A stretch of 64,000 nucleotides of DNA from positions 4,960,001-5,024,000 of the forward strand of contig JANCRA010000011.1 in NCBI GenBank assembly GCA_024362935.1, written 5' to 3'. The position numbers were made by a program, and so were the translations under genes. The notes beneath the pieces are model-generated. The model had not been told where the DNA came from. It saw only the letters and a list, made by a program, of their open reading frames with translations, and did not search any database. This stretch comes from Setophaga petechia (lineage: Eukaryota > Chordata > Aves > Passeriformes > Parulidae). Positions 1 through 11,729 of this stretch are shown in pieces (the stretch's first letter is position 1; every line of letters begins with the position of its first letter).

Positions 1-2190
1 AGGTCAGTGCAGCAGAAAATTTTGTAACCACTTATAAAAAGAATAACTTGAGTCCATGAAACAAGAAGAGAGAGAAGGTGAAGCAAAAATGCTATCATTT
101 ATGGTGTAGCAGAAATAAAGAGGGGACTGAGATGAATAGAAGCAAAGAAGCAATTATATTACTTAAATGAAGTTATTTCCTCTAGAATATTTTAAAGGCA
201 AAACAAAAAGTAATAAGCGATTAATACCTCAGGAAGAACTGCTCTATGATTTTACTGTGAGCTGCTCTTTGCTCATAAAGTAGAAAGTCTGAAAATTACC
301 CATTTGGATTAGTCAGGAGCCAAAAAACTCCTGTACACACTTCCGCTTGATTGCAGATCTTGGGGAAGTTTTTTGTGGGTGTGCCTTTTCCTCAACCCAT
401 GAAGACAATATTGTCCTAGGCTAGGCCAGAAGTTCAGGGCAGTGTTCAGTCTGATATTAAGACATCCATACTTGAGTACCTAAATACAAGTGTCTTAATC
501 TAAAACAAGTCTAAACCATCTGGCTCTCCATGGCTATTCTGGACAATGTTTAATTTCCATTTATGCTCATTGAACATGAACAGTCCTCTCCAGAGGAAAT
601 GACATCCAATCAGTGGTCAGGATTCCAAGATGCACTCAGGTGGCTAATTTGTATTGGACACCTAAGTAAATTTCATTAAAATGACTTCTACATCTAGCCT
701 TTAAAATTAACTCTTCAGCTATTCCAGATTCCTGTCAGTCCTTGAGCATCTTTGAAAAACACGCTGTCCTGTATTGGCATATACATTTGCCATACCACAA
801 GGACACTGGTGTTTAGAAACACTTCTGATGGGCAGGATGGCACATGCTGCTGGGGACAGATGTCAGTCTGAGAACAATAGTGTGCTGAACATTCCAGAAT
901 TTCAGCTTCTGCTCTGGGCAGCTCTGGAGGAACTTGTGGCTTCCCCTTGTGGAATTGCCACTAGTTTGCTTGCAGTGTGAGGTGGAGAGTGGTTGTTTCC
1001 AATGCTCTGATCAGGACTTTTATTTAGCACTGTCTAGAATGTACTTCTTATTTTCCTGCCCTTCTATACTATCTGTGAAATTAGCTTTTGGGCACTCTTG
1101 GTGTTTGTTAGCTGTTTTCCCCTGTTAGCTACATACACAGCTTGCATTCAGGCTGCTGCCCTGTTTGGGTAACTTGTCTGGGGCTCATAAATATGTTGCA
1201 CAAGCCTAGTCCCCCAGTGCATAAATCACCATTGCAAATGAGAGGAAGGGAGGCGGATCCAGACAAATGGGCAGAGTTCCCAAGCTAGCAGTGATGCAAA
1301 GGATGTTGAGACCTTTCTTCCATATGTAATAATATCTTGTGGTTTCTCTTACTGTGGCTAGTTTGAAGTTTACACAGGTGATTTTCTGATGGATACCTGC
1401 TAGGGTGCTCTGATGCCAAGCAGCTGGACCACTAAAGTTGGAAGCTCTGTTTAATTGCATTCTCCATGTCCAGGTCAATAGTCATTCTGTTATGAAGCAA
1501 CAAGCATGACTGTGCTCAAAGGGTTGAGTCCTTTTTAATTATGTGCTCCCTTGATGATTATTTTCCTGACATACAAAAAAGGAAAATTAACCTATGCGTA
1601 GTTTGCCTTCAAGCAGTCTTCAAGGGTTTCATTTAATTTGTCACTGATACAGAAAGAGGACTAATTTCTTAGTAGATATTTATCTGGAGAGAAGAAGGTG
1701 GTAAATAGTTACCCATGCCTGTGAAGTGCAGGTGTTCATTAAGTGTAGCCTGACACTAATACCTTCCTTTTTGCTTTGTCTCTTCTGTTTGTTTGCTCTC
1801 TGCTGTTTTATTCAGGAGCAGCCAAGTGTTACCCAGCAGGGATATCCACCTGTGGTCACTGGGGTAGATATGTCATAAATATTCCTAGAAGCTCATTAAA
1901 ATTAATCTAACTCCCAAGCAACTTTTGTTTGCTTTTGAGAGTTCTCTGAAAAAACTCTGTAGCCAACATTTTTCTTACATCAAAATACGACTCCTTTCTT
2001 TTACATGGACTTGTCTTTTATATCACTTCAAAAAGAACTGACTATGCTCTTTCATCGAAGTGAGAGTTAAAATTTCATTTGTAATTACAGCAAGACCACA
2101 CTTCCTTAATAGACTAGAACAAGAACCTTAAAAGAAATTCAATAAGAAACAAACAAAATTTTTAAAAAGCCCTGATGACTAAAAGCCAAA
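1..2190. other. Unique AT-rich non-coding stretch
   Basis: I see no gene, RNA or recognisable repeat here. The open frames (up to about 90 codons) are in the range expected by chance at this base composition and show no family motif. CpG is rare, as in ordinary vertebrate non-coding DNA. Confidence 0.6.
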
Positions 2191-2201
2191 ACTACAGAAA
2201 G

Positions 2202-2225
2202 CTTTACACTTTGTAAAGTGTAAAG
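2202..2225. repeat. Near-perfect 24-bp palindrome
   Basis: Two 11-bp arms, CTTTACACTTT and AAAGTGTAAAG, are separated by only GT. A second, weaker inverted pair (GTTTGTA ... TACAAAC) follows at about 2230-2261. The cluster could be a chance palindrome or the remnant of a small hairpin transposon. I see no flanking target duplication. Confidence 0.7.
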
Positions 2226-2976
2226 TATGCAGTTTGTAGTATGCAATTTGCATTTACAAACTTTTTCTTTGTTCAAAAACTGGCCAGATAAAACCCCTTT
2301 TTTACTTTCACATTTTTCTCAGTTTGACTGTGTTTTTCTGGTACAAATATTTTACAATTATACCTCTTAAATTATTGGGAAGCATTGCAGCAAAAGCAGG
2401 CTTAAGTCAAAAGGACCTTGAATATGAAGTCCCATTCCAAAATAGTTGGACTTTGCATTTTTCTCACCTGTTTCTAGGAGTTAGTTTCACAGATTCCACT
2501 TCTTAAAATATTCTACTTCCAAATTTCAATAGCCTTCACTATGGTTGCAACCATTTACAGTAAACTTTAGCACATGGAGTTGCAGCTACTTTGGTGGTGT
2601 TTGAGTTGGAAGCAGCTATTAATATGGCAATGATTTTACCTGCTATCTACTTTGAGAATTAGAATCAAGGCACTGACCTCATGAAGTTAGACTGAGAATT
2701 AGATATGAGTTTGAAGTACACAGAGATCCCAGACTTTTATTGTCTTTCTCTATTGTTAAAACTATAATTCCCAAATTTCAAGCATAGAATCTTAGGATTT
2801 CTGATAGATGCATGAAGCTCTACCAAAAATAATTTCATTTGTTAATAAACAAAGTTATTATATAGTAAAATATTGGTTTCCTGGTTTTTTAAGATTGTTG
2901 TCATGTGTGACACAGTAATAAAATCCAAATAGTTAAACCAGAAAACTCAGAGGGTTTCTTTGCCATATTCAAGTTT

Positions 2977-3024
2977 GCAGAAAAGTGTTATTAAGGGATT
3001 GCAGAAAAGTGTTATTAAGGGATT
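2977..3024. repeat. 24-bp tandem duplication (2 copies)
   Basis: The unit, beginning GCAGAAAAGTGTTATTAAGG, occurs twice in perfect tandem (2977-3000 and 3001-3024). Perfect identity suggests a recent replication-slippage duplication. Confidence 0.9.
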
Positions 3025-4198
3025 GGATGCCATTAATTTTAAAGTTTTTTGGCATTTCGTCAAAAGAGAATAGTGATGATTTTGTTTGAATGCATATGGT
3101 TGTGTGTATATTTCACTAGAAAATAGTTGTAAAGAGAAGAATAAAAGCAGTAGGCATCAAAACTGAGTTGTCATCAGCTCTGAGAGAAATTTCTCACTCT
3201 GGATCTGAAAGGCAAGCAAAGAAGAACACATAGACTAAGAGGGTAGCAGCAGTTAAGGTCTGGGCATGATGAGCTTGAATCAAGCATAACTTGAAGAATG
3301 AATTCTGCAAGGCCTGGGGACCCAATGTGGTCTACTGGTGGACTTTGCCCTTCCAACTGGAGAAGCCTTGGCAATGATGTCAAGTGTAAATCAGCTACAG
3401 GATTGTCCAAAGTGTGCCTATACTAAAGGCATCACAGAGCACACAGAGCATATCTGCTGGGATGACACTGCTCTTTTCTGCCTTCTTTAGTCTTGCCTAA
3501 TTGATAATGAAAAGTTTGGTCAGCAAACAGATATTGGAAAAGAATATTTGTCATTTAGATATTCATATAATTATTATTCAGCGTGTGTTAAATTCCAGTG
3601 GGGAATAACGGGCTGGGGTGTTTGGGGATGAATGCATAAACCATTCAGGAACTGTTTGATAATAATTAAGGAAATAAGATGCCTAGTGTATATAAAGTGG
3701 GCTTTTAATTATAATAGAAAAGAAATTCTTCAGAAATAATTTGTGAGATAACTTATTTCTCAAGTATGTTTTGGCAGGGTTTCAAATACTGTATCAGATA
3801 GTGATCACATATTCTGTGAATGGATTGCAACTAACCCCACACATTTTACAGGCCCGGCTAATGAAGCCCAGCTCCCATGCAAATTGAATGGCATTCTGGG
3901 AAGATATCGGAAAATTTCAATCTGTGTGCAAGATTTTCTAAAATTGAGTCAGAAGTGGAGAAGTGTGCTGTTTGTTCTGACACACAAAATCCTGAAAGCA
4001 TGTTGATAGGATGGTCTTTGCTGAGAATGTGAGAAGCACTTACTCCCCTTTGCAGGAAGGTGATGGCTGCACAGTACAGTATTGGGTCTGTTAAGTCCAC
4101 ATTTGATCTGGATCAAAAACGAGTATGTGAGCATTCCTAATAAATTAGCCAAACATGCACTAGGGTTTAGACCTCATGTTTTTATGTCATTCCTTGTC
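3025..4198. other. Non-coding stretch, nothing recognised
   Basis: No repeat family, RNA or coding signal is recognised. Open frames on both strands around 3.9-4.4 kb reach about 117 codons but overlap each other in conflicting frames and carry no known motif. Confidence 0.5.
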
Positions 4199-4231
4199 AG
4201 GACAAAGAATAGGACAAAGAATAGGACAAAG
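4199..4231. repeat. 12-bp short tandem repeat (AGGACAAAGAAT, about 2.7 copies)
   Basis: Two full units and most of a third (AGGACAAAG) lie head to tail without interruption. Confidence 0.85.
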
Positions 4232-4524
4232 GCTGTCAGAAAGTTTTGTCAGAACTTTTGCATGAATTTGTACTGGGAAAGTGAAAGCTTGATTAGCTCT
4301 TTTTATCATATGACTACTGCAGGTTTTGCCCCATCAGAATTTATAGGAGGAGGCTTGTGCATGTTCTGTTTAGTGAACTTTGATCTGGTGGAAAAGACCA
4401 TGCTGACCAGTCCTTATACTTGTGAAGAGAGTTGATGCTGCTGTCTTCTTTGTCACTCAGGAGTTGGAGAATAACTGCAAGGAAAGATTGTCTTAGGTTT
4501 AGTTTCCTCTTTGTTCATTTGCAG

Positions 4525-4942
4525 GGATATGACACTCTACCAGCAAACTCCCAGGAGACAGCTGCAAGTGTCTGAGGACCTTATGGGATCTGGAGGCGAG
4601 CTGTTGGCAGTTCCTGGGACAAAAAAACAAGGAGATTTAGTGGTTCTGGCATCACCCAGGAAAGTTTTTCCTCAGTTCCTGAGTTCCAAAACACATTGCA
4701 GTGCATATTTTGGTGTTTCATATGATAACATGAGTGTAGCAAAGCTGCAGCTAATCCTTTTGTGTTTGGGCTTTCTCCCGAGCAAGCCCAAGCTTGCTGT
4801 GTTGTTCATTTACCATTTATACTGTAGTAACACCTGCAGAGAAAATAGGAGAAATTCAGAAAATGCCACCTTAAATTACAAGCTGCTGATTAAGGTGTTT
4901 TCTCAGGAAGATGAAGGTGAAAAGGGAGATACCTTGGATTTG
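4525..4942 (+). other. Open frame with splice-like borders (possible unproven exon)
   Basis: A frame open from 4511 to 4972 contains a first ATG at 4529. It is preceded by a pyrimidine-rich run ending in TTCATTTGCAG, which looks like a 3' splice site. It is followed within the frame by GGTATGTGAG, a good 5' splice-site match. The implied exon would be 418 nt. The predicted protein matches no family I know, has no convincing domain, and mixes hydrophilic and hydrophobic stretches in no recognisable order. An open frame of about 150 codons is uncommon but possible by chance in 64 kb. A non-coding-RNA exon or pure coincidence is more likely than a protein exon. Confidence 0.15.
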
Positions 4943-5043
4943 GTATGTGAGCAGCCATTCACGTGGCTGTGAGAGGGTGCAAGGCTGTGTACCATAGCTG
5001 GTTGTATATCACAGTTGCATGCCCACCACCTGGAAGGCTAATT

Positions 5044-5150
5044 ACTAGAGAATCACAGAACAGCTGATGTTGGAAGGTGTCTCTGGAGATTACCTAGAGT
5101 ACCCTTCCCCCACCCCAGTTTTGGGAATATTCCTACAGAACAGGGAGTGA
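5044..5150 (-). mobile_element. CR1 LINE 3'-end fragment, minus strand
   Basis: The plus strand reads AGAATCACAGAACAG, then GTTGGAAGGTGTCTCTGGAG and a C-rich stretch. This is the reverse complement of the CR1 3' end (established avian LINE family). Only about 100 bp is recognisable and the 5' part is lost, which is usual for CR1 because of 5' truncation at insertion. The distal boundary is approximate. Confidence 0.75.
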
Positions 5151-6360
5151 GTCCTATTTAGCTTTATGCTTTTGAAACCTCTAAACCTGTGATACTCTTA
5201 ACAATATGACCTTTGTATATAATACATTGAAAGTAATTTAATAAGATCTCCCTCTTGAAATACATATAATTCTTTCTAATTCTCTGTCTTGGTTTAGAAA
5301 TTAGTGTAATATTTGCAGTTGTTGTAAACTGCCCTTGGCAAATGGTTTCTTCTCGTCAGCTGTGAATCTCAGGCTGTATACAAAGCCAAGGGTATAGCCC
5401 ACAGTTTGCATTAAGTAGCATTTGATTAGGTGGTAATAACATTAATTGGCACCCAGAATCAGTTGGCTGTAGGTGATCTGAAGTGATAATGCACTAGAGC
5501 TTCTAACATTCTAAGTCAAAATACTCCCTTAGCCTGGGGAAAGATGCAGGTGTTTGGGATAAAAGAGTGTTTTGTAAATGAAGGACTTGAACACTGTGAT
5601 TCCACTTCATTACTCCTCTCCTGATGCTTAATGTAAAATGATTACTTTATTGCCACCTCTCTCCTGTGTTTTAAAAGTATTAGAAAATTAAACAGCAAAC
5701 TTTAAACATAAAATATGTCCCAAGTTATTAAAAAAAATCAAAGCAAAGAATTAAAAAGGATATTGAATAACTAAAAAATAATTTAGAAATATTCCAGATT
5801 CAAGCCAGTATATCTATGACTAAAAGAGACAATTATAAATTATCAGTTCTTGATTATCTTGCTTGCCTTTGTAACAATGAACCCCACAAAACAATTGCCT
5901 TTCCTGAAAGACAGTTTCAGTTTTGTGAATTAGGGGTCTTCATGGAGATAGAATATATGTATACAGCTGGCAAAGCAAGTGTCTTAGTGAATAGTAATTG
6001 TCCCCCAATTCCCACAAATCCTTTCATAAACCATAGGCCTTGTTCTTTTTTTAAATGTTCTTTCTTATATTTCATTAACAGCTGAGCCATTGCTGAATTA
6101 TACTTGATATAATCAGGAATTAGCCTTAACAAAAATAGCATCGCCAACTGAAGGAGCGTGAGTGTTCCAGTAATTTTGCACTCTTTGGAAAAGGAAAAAA
6201 ACATGAGCAAAAAATTATGAAAGCCTCTCAAATTTGTCTACACTATATATGGCCATATAGAATATTGGCATAAATATTAAATTTGACATTGTTGTGAAAT
6301 TACAGGCCTGCATTTCATATCTTATTGTCTTAATTGAAAGCTTTGTGTCCTGTATTTCTC
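5151..6360. other. Non-coding stretch, nothing recognised
   Basis: AT-rich sequence with A-runs (for example near 5730). No gene or clear repeat family was identified. Some of the first 200 bases may be further decayed CR1. Confidence 0.5.
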
Positions 6361-6640
6361 AAGGCCCAGGACCATGTCTGGGAGAGATGCTCTGTTATCA
6401 GTGCATGTGCAGTAACAGAGCCAGAGCAGCCCTGGCAAGACCAGGGTGGTCTTCTGCAAATGAGGGCACAGCACTGGTGTCTTCAGGGACAGTGTGGCGT
6501 GGGGTGGTCAGCAGTGGGTGGGGGTCAGGCCGTGGTGCCTCTGGCAGGTTTGTGCAGGAGTGTGGCCTGCGCTCGTGCTGGACAGGTGGACTGAGCTCCG
6601 AGTACGTGGTGGAGGCCACTTGTGTGAGCTGCAGGATTAA
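6361..6640. other. GC-rich, CpG-bearing patch
   Basis: GC content rises well above the surroundings, and at least six CpGs fall within roughly 6496-6610, while flanking kilobases have almost none. Both strands are open for long distances here (one plus-strand frame spans 6294-6770), as expected from high GC rather than coding. It could be a small CpG island, an unrecognised repeat or a chance isochore fluctuation. It is too short to call a promoter. Confidence 0.4.
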
Positions 6641-9600
6641 ACACATTCCTCTTTTTAAACATATGCACTGTGCTCGTATGTGGTCCAAATTATTCTCATG
6701 GGTTCTTCTGAGCAAGGTTTTCGTGTCCTCAGTTGTACCCCAAAATAAAACTGGTTTTCTTTATTTTTAAATAACAGGAAAGAACAAGCAAATAATGAAG
6801 ACACGTGGGGTGAGTAAAGCTGTGCAAAGAACAAATCAGCATTTAGACATGTAAATCAATATTTCTTAAAATATGCTATTGGAATATCAGTGAGGTTCTG
6901 TGGGCAAATCATGTGTATAAAACACTGAAGAGAAATGTGTAGTGTAAACACTACAAAGATCTGATTCTTTTCCTAAAGACTACTCTGCAGTTTACATAGC
7001 TTGTGATTCCCAAACAAAGACTGGTTTTGTCAGACAGGGAACAATGTGCATTGCTGCAGGCATGAGAAAGGAGAGCAGCATTTGGAAAGTATTGCAATTA
7101 TAATGGGAGTAGATTACGAAGCAGATAATTAATGATAGGGATACAGGATCTTCCCTTCCCACTGGGATTCATTCTCACTCTGTTGGTGTAACTTATAGCC
7201 CTGAGGAACACCCTTTTTAGTTTCAAGACTCTCTTTTCTAATCTCTAGGTCTTTTGGTGTTTTATTGCCTTGGTCACAAAAGTTCAAGGAGGTCACTCCA
7301 GAAGATATTCTCTGCAAGGGATTAAAGTGACTCAGAGGAACAAAGTAATTTGGAAGTTTTTGCAGAAGCCTTCTTCCACCTTTAAACTAAAAAAGTACTT
7401 TCTTCCACTCCTACAAGACCGCTTCTGAAGTGTTTTGCTCTTCTGATTTATATAATTCATCCTTCAGGATGATCAGAAAAGAATGTGTAAATTTAAATTG
7501 ACTTCATAGTTCTAGCTAAACAATGGAAATGATATATTAAAAAATGTACATGCTTGGAATCATAAATATAGCATTGCTCTCTTCAATTACATTAAATAAT
7601 ATCATTTTCTCCCTCAAAAGTATCTTTTGTTATTAAAAATAAGATTTTTATAATAAGTATTTTAAGAAGATGAAGAAAACTAATTGACAGAGGATGACAC
7701 TTAATAGGGTAGTTCAGTGTGTGAGATTTATTCCTGAAAAACTTGGAATAGACATTGAATATAGTTATTCACAAGACTTAAGAAAACAACACAAACATTG
7801 CAAGCAGAGAAATAATTTTTAGATTTTGAATTGTTGACTGGTCAAGTATAGAAGCAATGGATGAGAAGCATAGATTACTATCTTCTTTAGATTTTCTGAT
7901 ACAGATTGTTTTTCACTTAGTGCCTGGCCTGTAAATAGAAATCTTCCAATTTGCATGCTAAGCACATATATAAGAGCAAAAGAAGACTTGTAAGTGGAAC
8001 ACAGCATCACCTTGAAGTCTTCAAAGTTATTTGGAGTTATCAAAACAGTAACTCAAAGTATCATCAAAGCTGTAAGCAGCATAGCCTCCATACAGCAAAA
8101 TGTAAATAATTAGCAGAGAACCATCTGTAATGCATTATGAGCAAGTGTGTTCTGGGTATTGATCTATTAAGGCATACATGTATTAATGTAGTCAATGTGT
8201 TGGGATATGTCACACTGTACAGACTGCTAAAAAAGAGGAAAACTATTTTAAAAGCTTTTATTTTTCCTGTGTACTCTAGCAGTACTGCATTTTTGTCTTA
8301 CATAATCTTAAATTTAAACTTCATTGATTATATTTGTGGGAAGATAACTAAGTCTTTCAGTCAATTGGTATGGCCTCCTGATAAGGGTAAAAAAGGCTTT
8401 TATCTGGTCACTCAACCCCCTGTGGTTGAGCAAGCGTGCATATCATCCATTCAATTAATGTATTTCAGTGCAGAATAAAAAAATTAGGCAAGTTTTATAA
8501 TTGCTGAGGTTGCTGGAAGAAAAGGTATATATATTCATGATGTGGGCCCTGGACTTTGATGTTTTGCATAATATAAGCCCTAGAACCTCACCAAAAGACA
8601 GTCTTGCATAGAGAAAAATACTGACTATATTGTTTAATAAAAAAATGGAAAATTTTATTGGTTGTATAGTAAAATTTTATATGCAGACTTGTTTAAGATT
8701 GGATAATGTTTAATTCATAGCTGATTCTATTTATTTTGCAGAAGGTTTTGTGCAGTTCAATGTTGCTGAAAAATAGTATTTCTGCAATCAAGCTTAGGAC
8801 TTGTGATATGGTAAGGCTGAATAGTGTTGAAATATGTAATATCTTAATACACATAAAATTTGTGTTGTATGAATAGCATATAGATATAGTTTCACTGAGA
8901 CCTCAGCATTTTTCTCTAGTGAGTCTAACAGACTGTTTAAAAAAAAAAAAATCTTACTGTAAAATTTTGCAATTTATATTCCTTTAACCTAAACCCCATG
9001 GGGTATTTTTTTATAAAAAAAATGTAACAGGCACTTAGGAGAGGGTACTTCCCATGCCAGTGTTTCTATGGGTGAAGGTGAGGAAAGAGGACAGAGAAGC
9101 AGAAAGACAAACAGGTGTAGGTATTATCATGTCACATATAAGAAAATAATATGGCAGAGAAATTGGCCAACACAAAGTTATTCAGAGAAACTTCAACACA
9201 ACCAAGAAGCAAGTCACTTGTCTGGTCCCAAGTCCTATTACAGGTTCATAACCGCAAGACTGGTTTTCCTTCTTCAGTTGCAAATAATTAATAGCACTCT
9301 GAAATTATAATTTCACTCAGCCCTGTTTCCTGTTGTGCTGGCTGGTGGTTTTCAGTGTAGCTAATATCTTACCTCTTATTTTTCATTAATTGGTTGGCAT
9401 TTGATTAGCCACCAGCCCCCCAAACCACAGGGAGTTTTGTATTTGAGCAAGCTGAGGTGAGAATTGAGTCCAATACATGTTATTTGAGTGCAGCTGAGCT
9501 GGAGATTCAAGGTGTTAAGTACTTACTGAAGACTGTTCTTATAAATCAGGTCAGTCTGTGTATATACAACTGTGCAATTTGAATTAATACGCTTCTGCAT

Positions 9601-9930
9601 GTGCTGTATTTTAATAGAGCTGGACAAAGGAGGTACAGTAAGGAATTGAGTAACTCAGGGAAAGCCTAAGCTGCCTTAATGCCAGTGGGACAAAAATATT
9701 GCCATATTTACCTTCAGTGTAACCAGACAAGTTCTTTTAAATTTGCGTGTTTGTCTACCCTGATTGTGAAAATGGAGAAATGAGGTAATATGGGACATTA
9801 GATTTGTTGCTGTGCTTTTCCTTCTGTTTGCAACTATCATCTTGCTTTTCTCCCTCAGCTGATATTGAGTTGAGGACACCTTATAAGAAAAGAGGTTCTA
9901 CAAATGTCTGCTCTGTTCCCTAAGGAAAGA
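6641..9930. other. Non-coding AT-rich stretch
   Basis: I see no gene or family-level repeat, only short A- and T-runs such as the A-run near 8940-8951. The plus-strand open frame at 8137-8478 (113 codons) has no motif and looks like chance. Confidence 0.5.
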
Positions 9931-10064
9931 TTTTTTTTAAGGTTTTTGCTTTTGTTTTTGTTTTTAGTGGTGTTTTTTTTGTTTGTTTGTTTGTTTTGGT
10001 TTTGGTTTTGTTTTGTTTTTTGGTTTTTTGGGGGGTTTTTTTTGGTTTGGTTGTTTTTTTTTTT
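9931..10064. repeat. T/G low-complexity tract with (TTTG)n core
   Basis: About 130 bases are almost entirely T and G on the plus strand. They include a GTTTGTTTGTTTGTTT core near 9980-9995, then TTTTGG/TTTTG variants and a GGGGGG run. An open frame through it (phenylalanine/glycine rich) is a composition artefact. Confidence 0.9.
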
Positions 10065-11673
10065 CCTTTATATATGGTAGAGCAAAGGGCTCCAATTCAC
10101 TTCTGGCTGGTATTGAAAAGGGCTTCTTAGAGTTTGTCTCCCTTTATGTTTTGTACCCTCTGCAGTGCCCTTTTGCTGCCTGAATATTCACTGCATGGCA
10201 GAGGAACAGAGATCCTGCAAGTGTGAACAGAGTTTGCTACATTTGGGAATCAAAATACTTTAGCACTAAAGCTTCCTGTTTTTCTAGCATTATAGGAAGA
10301 GAAGAGTCCATACATTTGTAAAGCAAGTCACTAGCTTAAATGTCATACGAACCATGCTTGTCATACAAATTTAGAAAGTGATTTACAGGCTGAAAACGTT
10401 ATCAGTTGAGCTACAGTGTTATGTAATATCTGAAGTAACTGCTTACCCTGCATTATTCAGAAGCATGTGTTTATTAAAGAAAAACAAACTGACCTCAACT
10501 TTGGTTTTTTGTTAAATTTTAAATGGGGAGAAAACTGACAACTAATCAGTCAGAGGTCATGAAAATTATTTGTGACTAAAAAAGGGAAGAGAAGGAAAAG
10601 AAAAGACAAGGGGTGAGAGGTAAACATTGTACTGTGCAGATTGGTTGTGCTTTATTCTGGAGCAAATTTGTCCAAATGTGTATAAATGTGGTAGCTCAAT
10701 AATAAATGAAGAGCAGGAGAATACAAGCAAAAAAATTAGGTGAATTCATAGAGTCATCTGTATTTTAGTTAAGTGGATGCTGTAATGTGGTAATTGAAAT
10801 GTGTTACCTACATATCCTGTTTTAATAAGCATTTCTTCATTATATTGCTGTAGTGAATGTCTCTAATTTACAAGAACGTAAGAGTGTATCTTACTGTGGG
10901 GGAAAAACTATACTTATTAAACTGCAAGTTCCCAGGATGCCATTCTTGACAACCACACACACACGCATGCATACATATGTATAGAAAGTATAAAATAGTT
11001 AAAATATTCCTGAACCCACGCATACAATTTCATTTTTGTAATATTCATTTCATCTGTTGTAGAGAAATGCTGTTTAATTTGAATGAGGCTGTGAATTTTG
11101 CAAAATGAGCTGGTAATAGCATTTTACTTAAACTTATGGCATCTCTGTTCATATTGTATAGTTCAGGAATGGTTTCTTTATAATTAAAGTGTCAAAAAAC
11201 CACATTTGAATCAAGAATGATGAAATTCATTCAGGATGATTTGCTAAAGAATAATAACTTTAAACTTTCTCCCTTTAAACAGAATTGTTTAGGCTCTCTC
11301 ATCAGCTGTCCAGGGTTTCCTTATTTCCTTTTCTAGCTACCCTAGGAAATGAACTGGTCTCTTACATTGCTTTTTTTATTTCCATATGCTCTGCATATTA
11401 CACATATTTTATGGGTCAATTATTGGAGGCTGTTTTACCAATGATTTACTGGAGCATTGGTAAATACTTTTAAAACTTTACTGAGTCGGTAAGAAGATGC
11501 AACATATTGCACCTCCAGTACAGAGAGTATAATCAGTGAAAGTCCACAGTTTTTTCAGAAATGTGGAGACTTCGAGGAACCCAAGTTGATAAATGAGAAT
11601 TTTTCAGCATGTTGAACTTGACTCCACAATATTTGGCTTATTAGTTCACTGCTGAGCACAGGATGGTACCTCT
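10065..11673. other. Non-coding stretch, nothing recognised
   Basis: No gene or repeat family recognised, apart from a very short CA run near 10955. Confidence 0.5.
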
Positions 11674-11729
11674 GGCCTTGATTCAGCAGTCTTTAAATAA
11701 ATGGATAAGTGCTCTGCTGATTCAGGGCC
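11674..11729. mobile_element. Relic of an ancient palindromic sauropsid repeat (MITE-like)
   Basis: The segment starts GGCCTTGATTCAGCA and ends TGCTGATTCAGGGCC, an imperfect inverted pair enclosing AGTGCT. It resembles the widely dispersed sauropsid palindromic repeat whose ends read GGCCCTGATTCAGCAAAG. The centre is degraded. Assignment rests on recalled motif similarity, not an alignment. Confidence 0.5.

Noticed and set aside
6294..6770. 158-codon plus-strand open frame
   Set aside because: It crosses a GC-rich patch where stops are rare on both strands, and the antisense frame is open too. No domain is visible.
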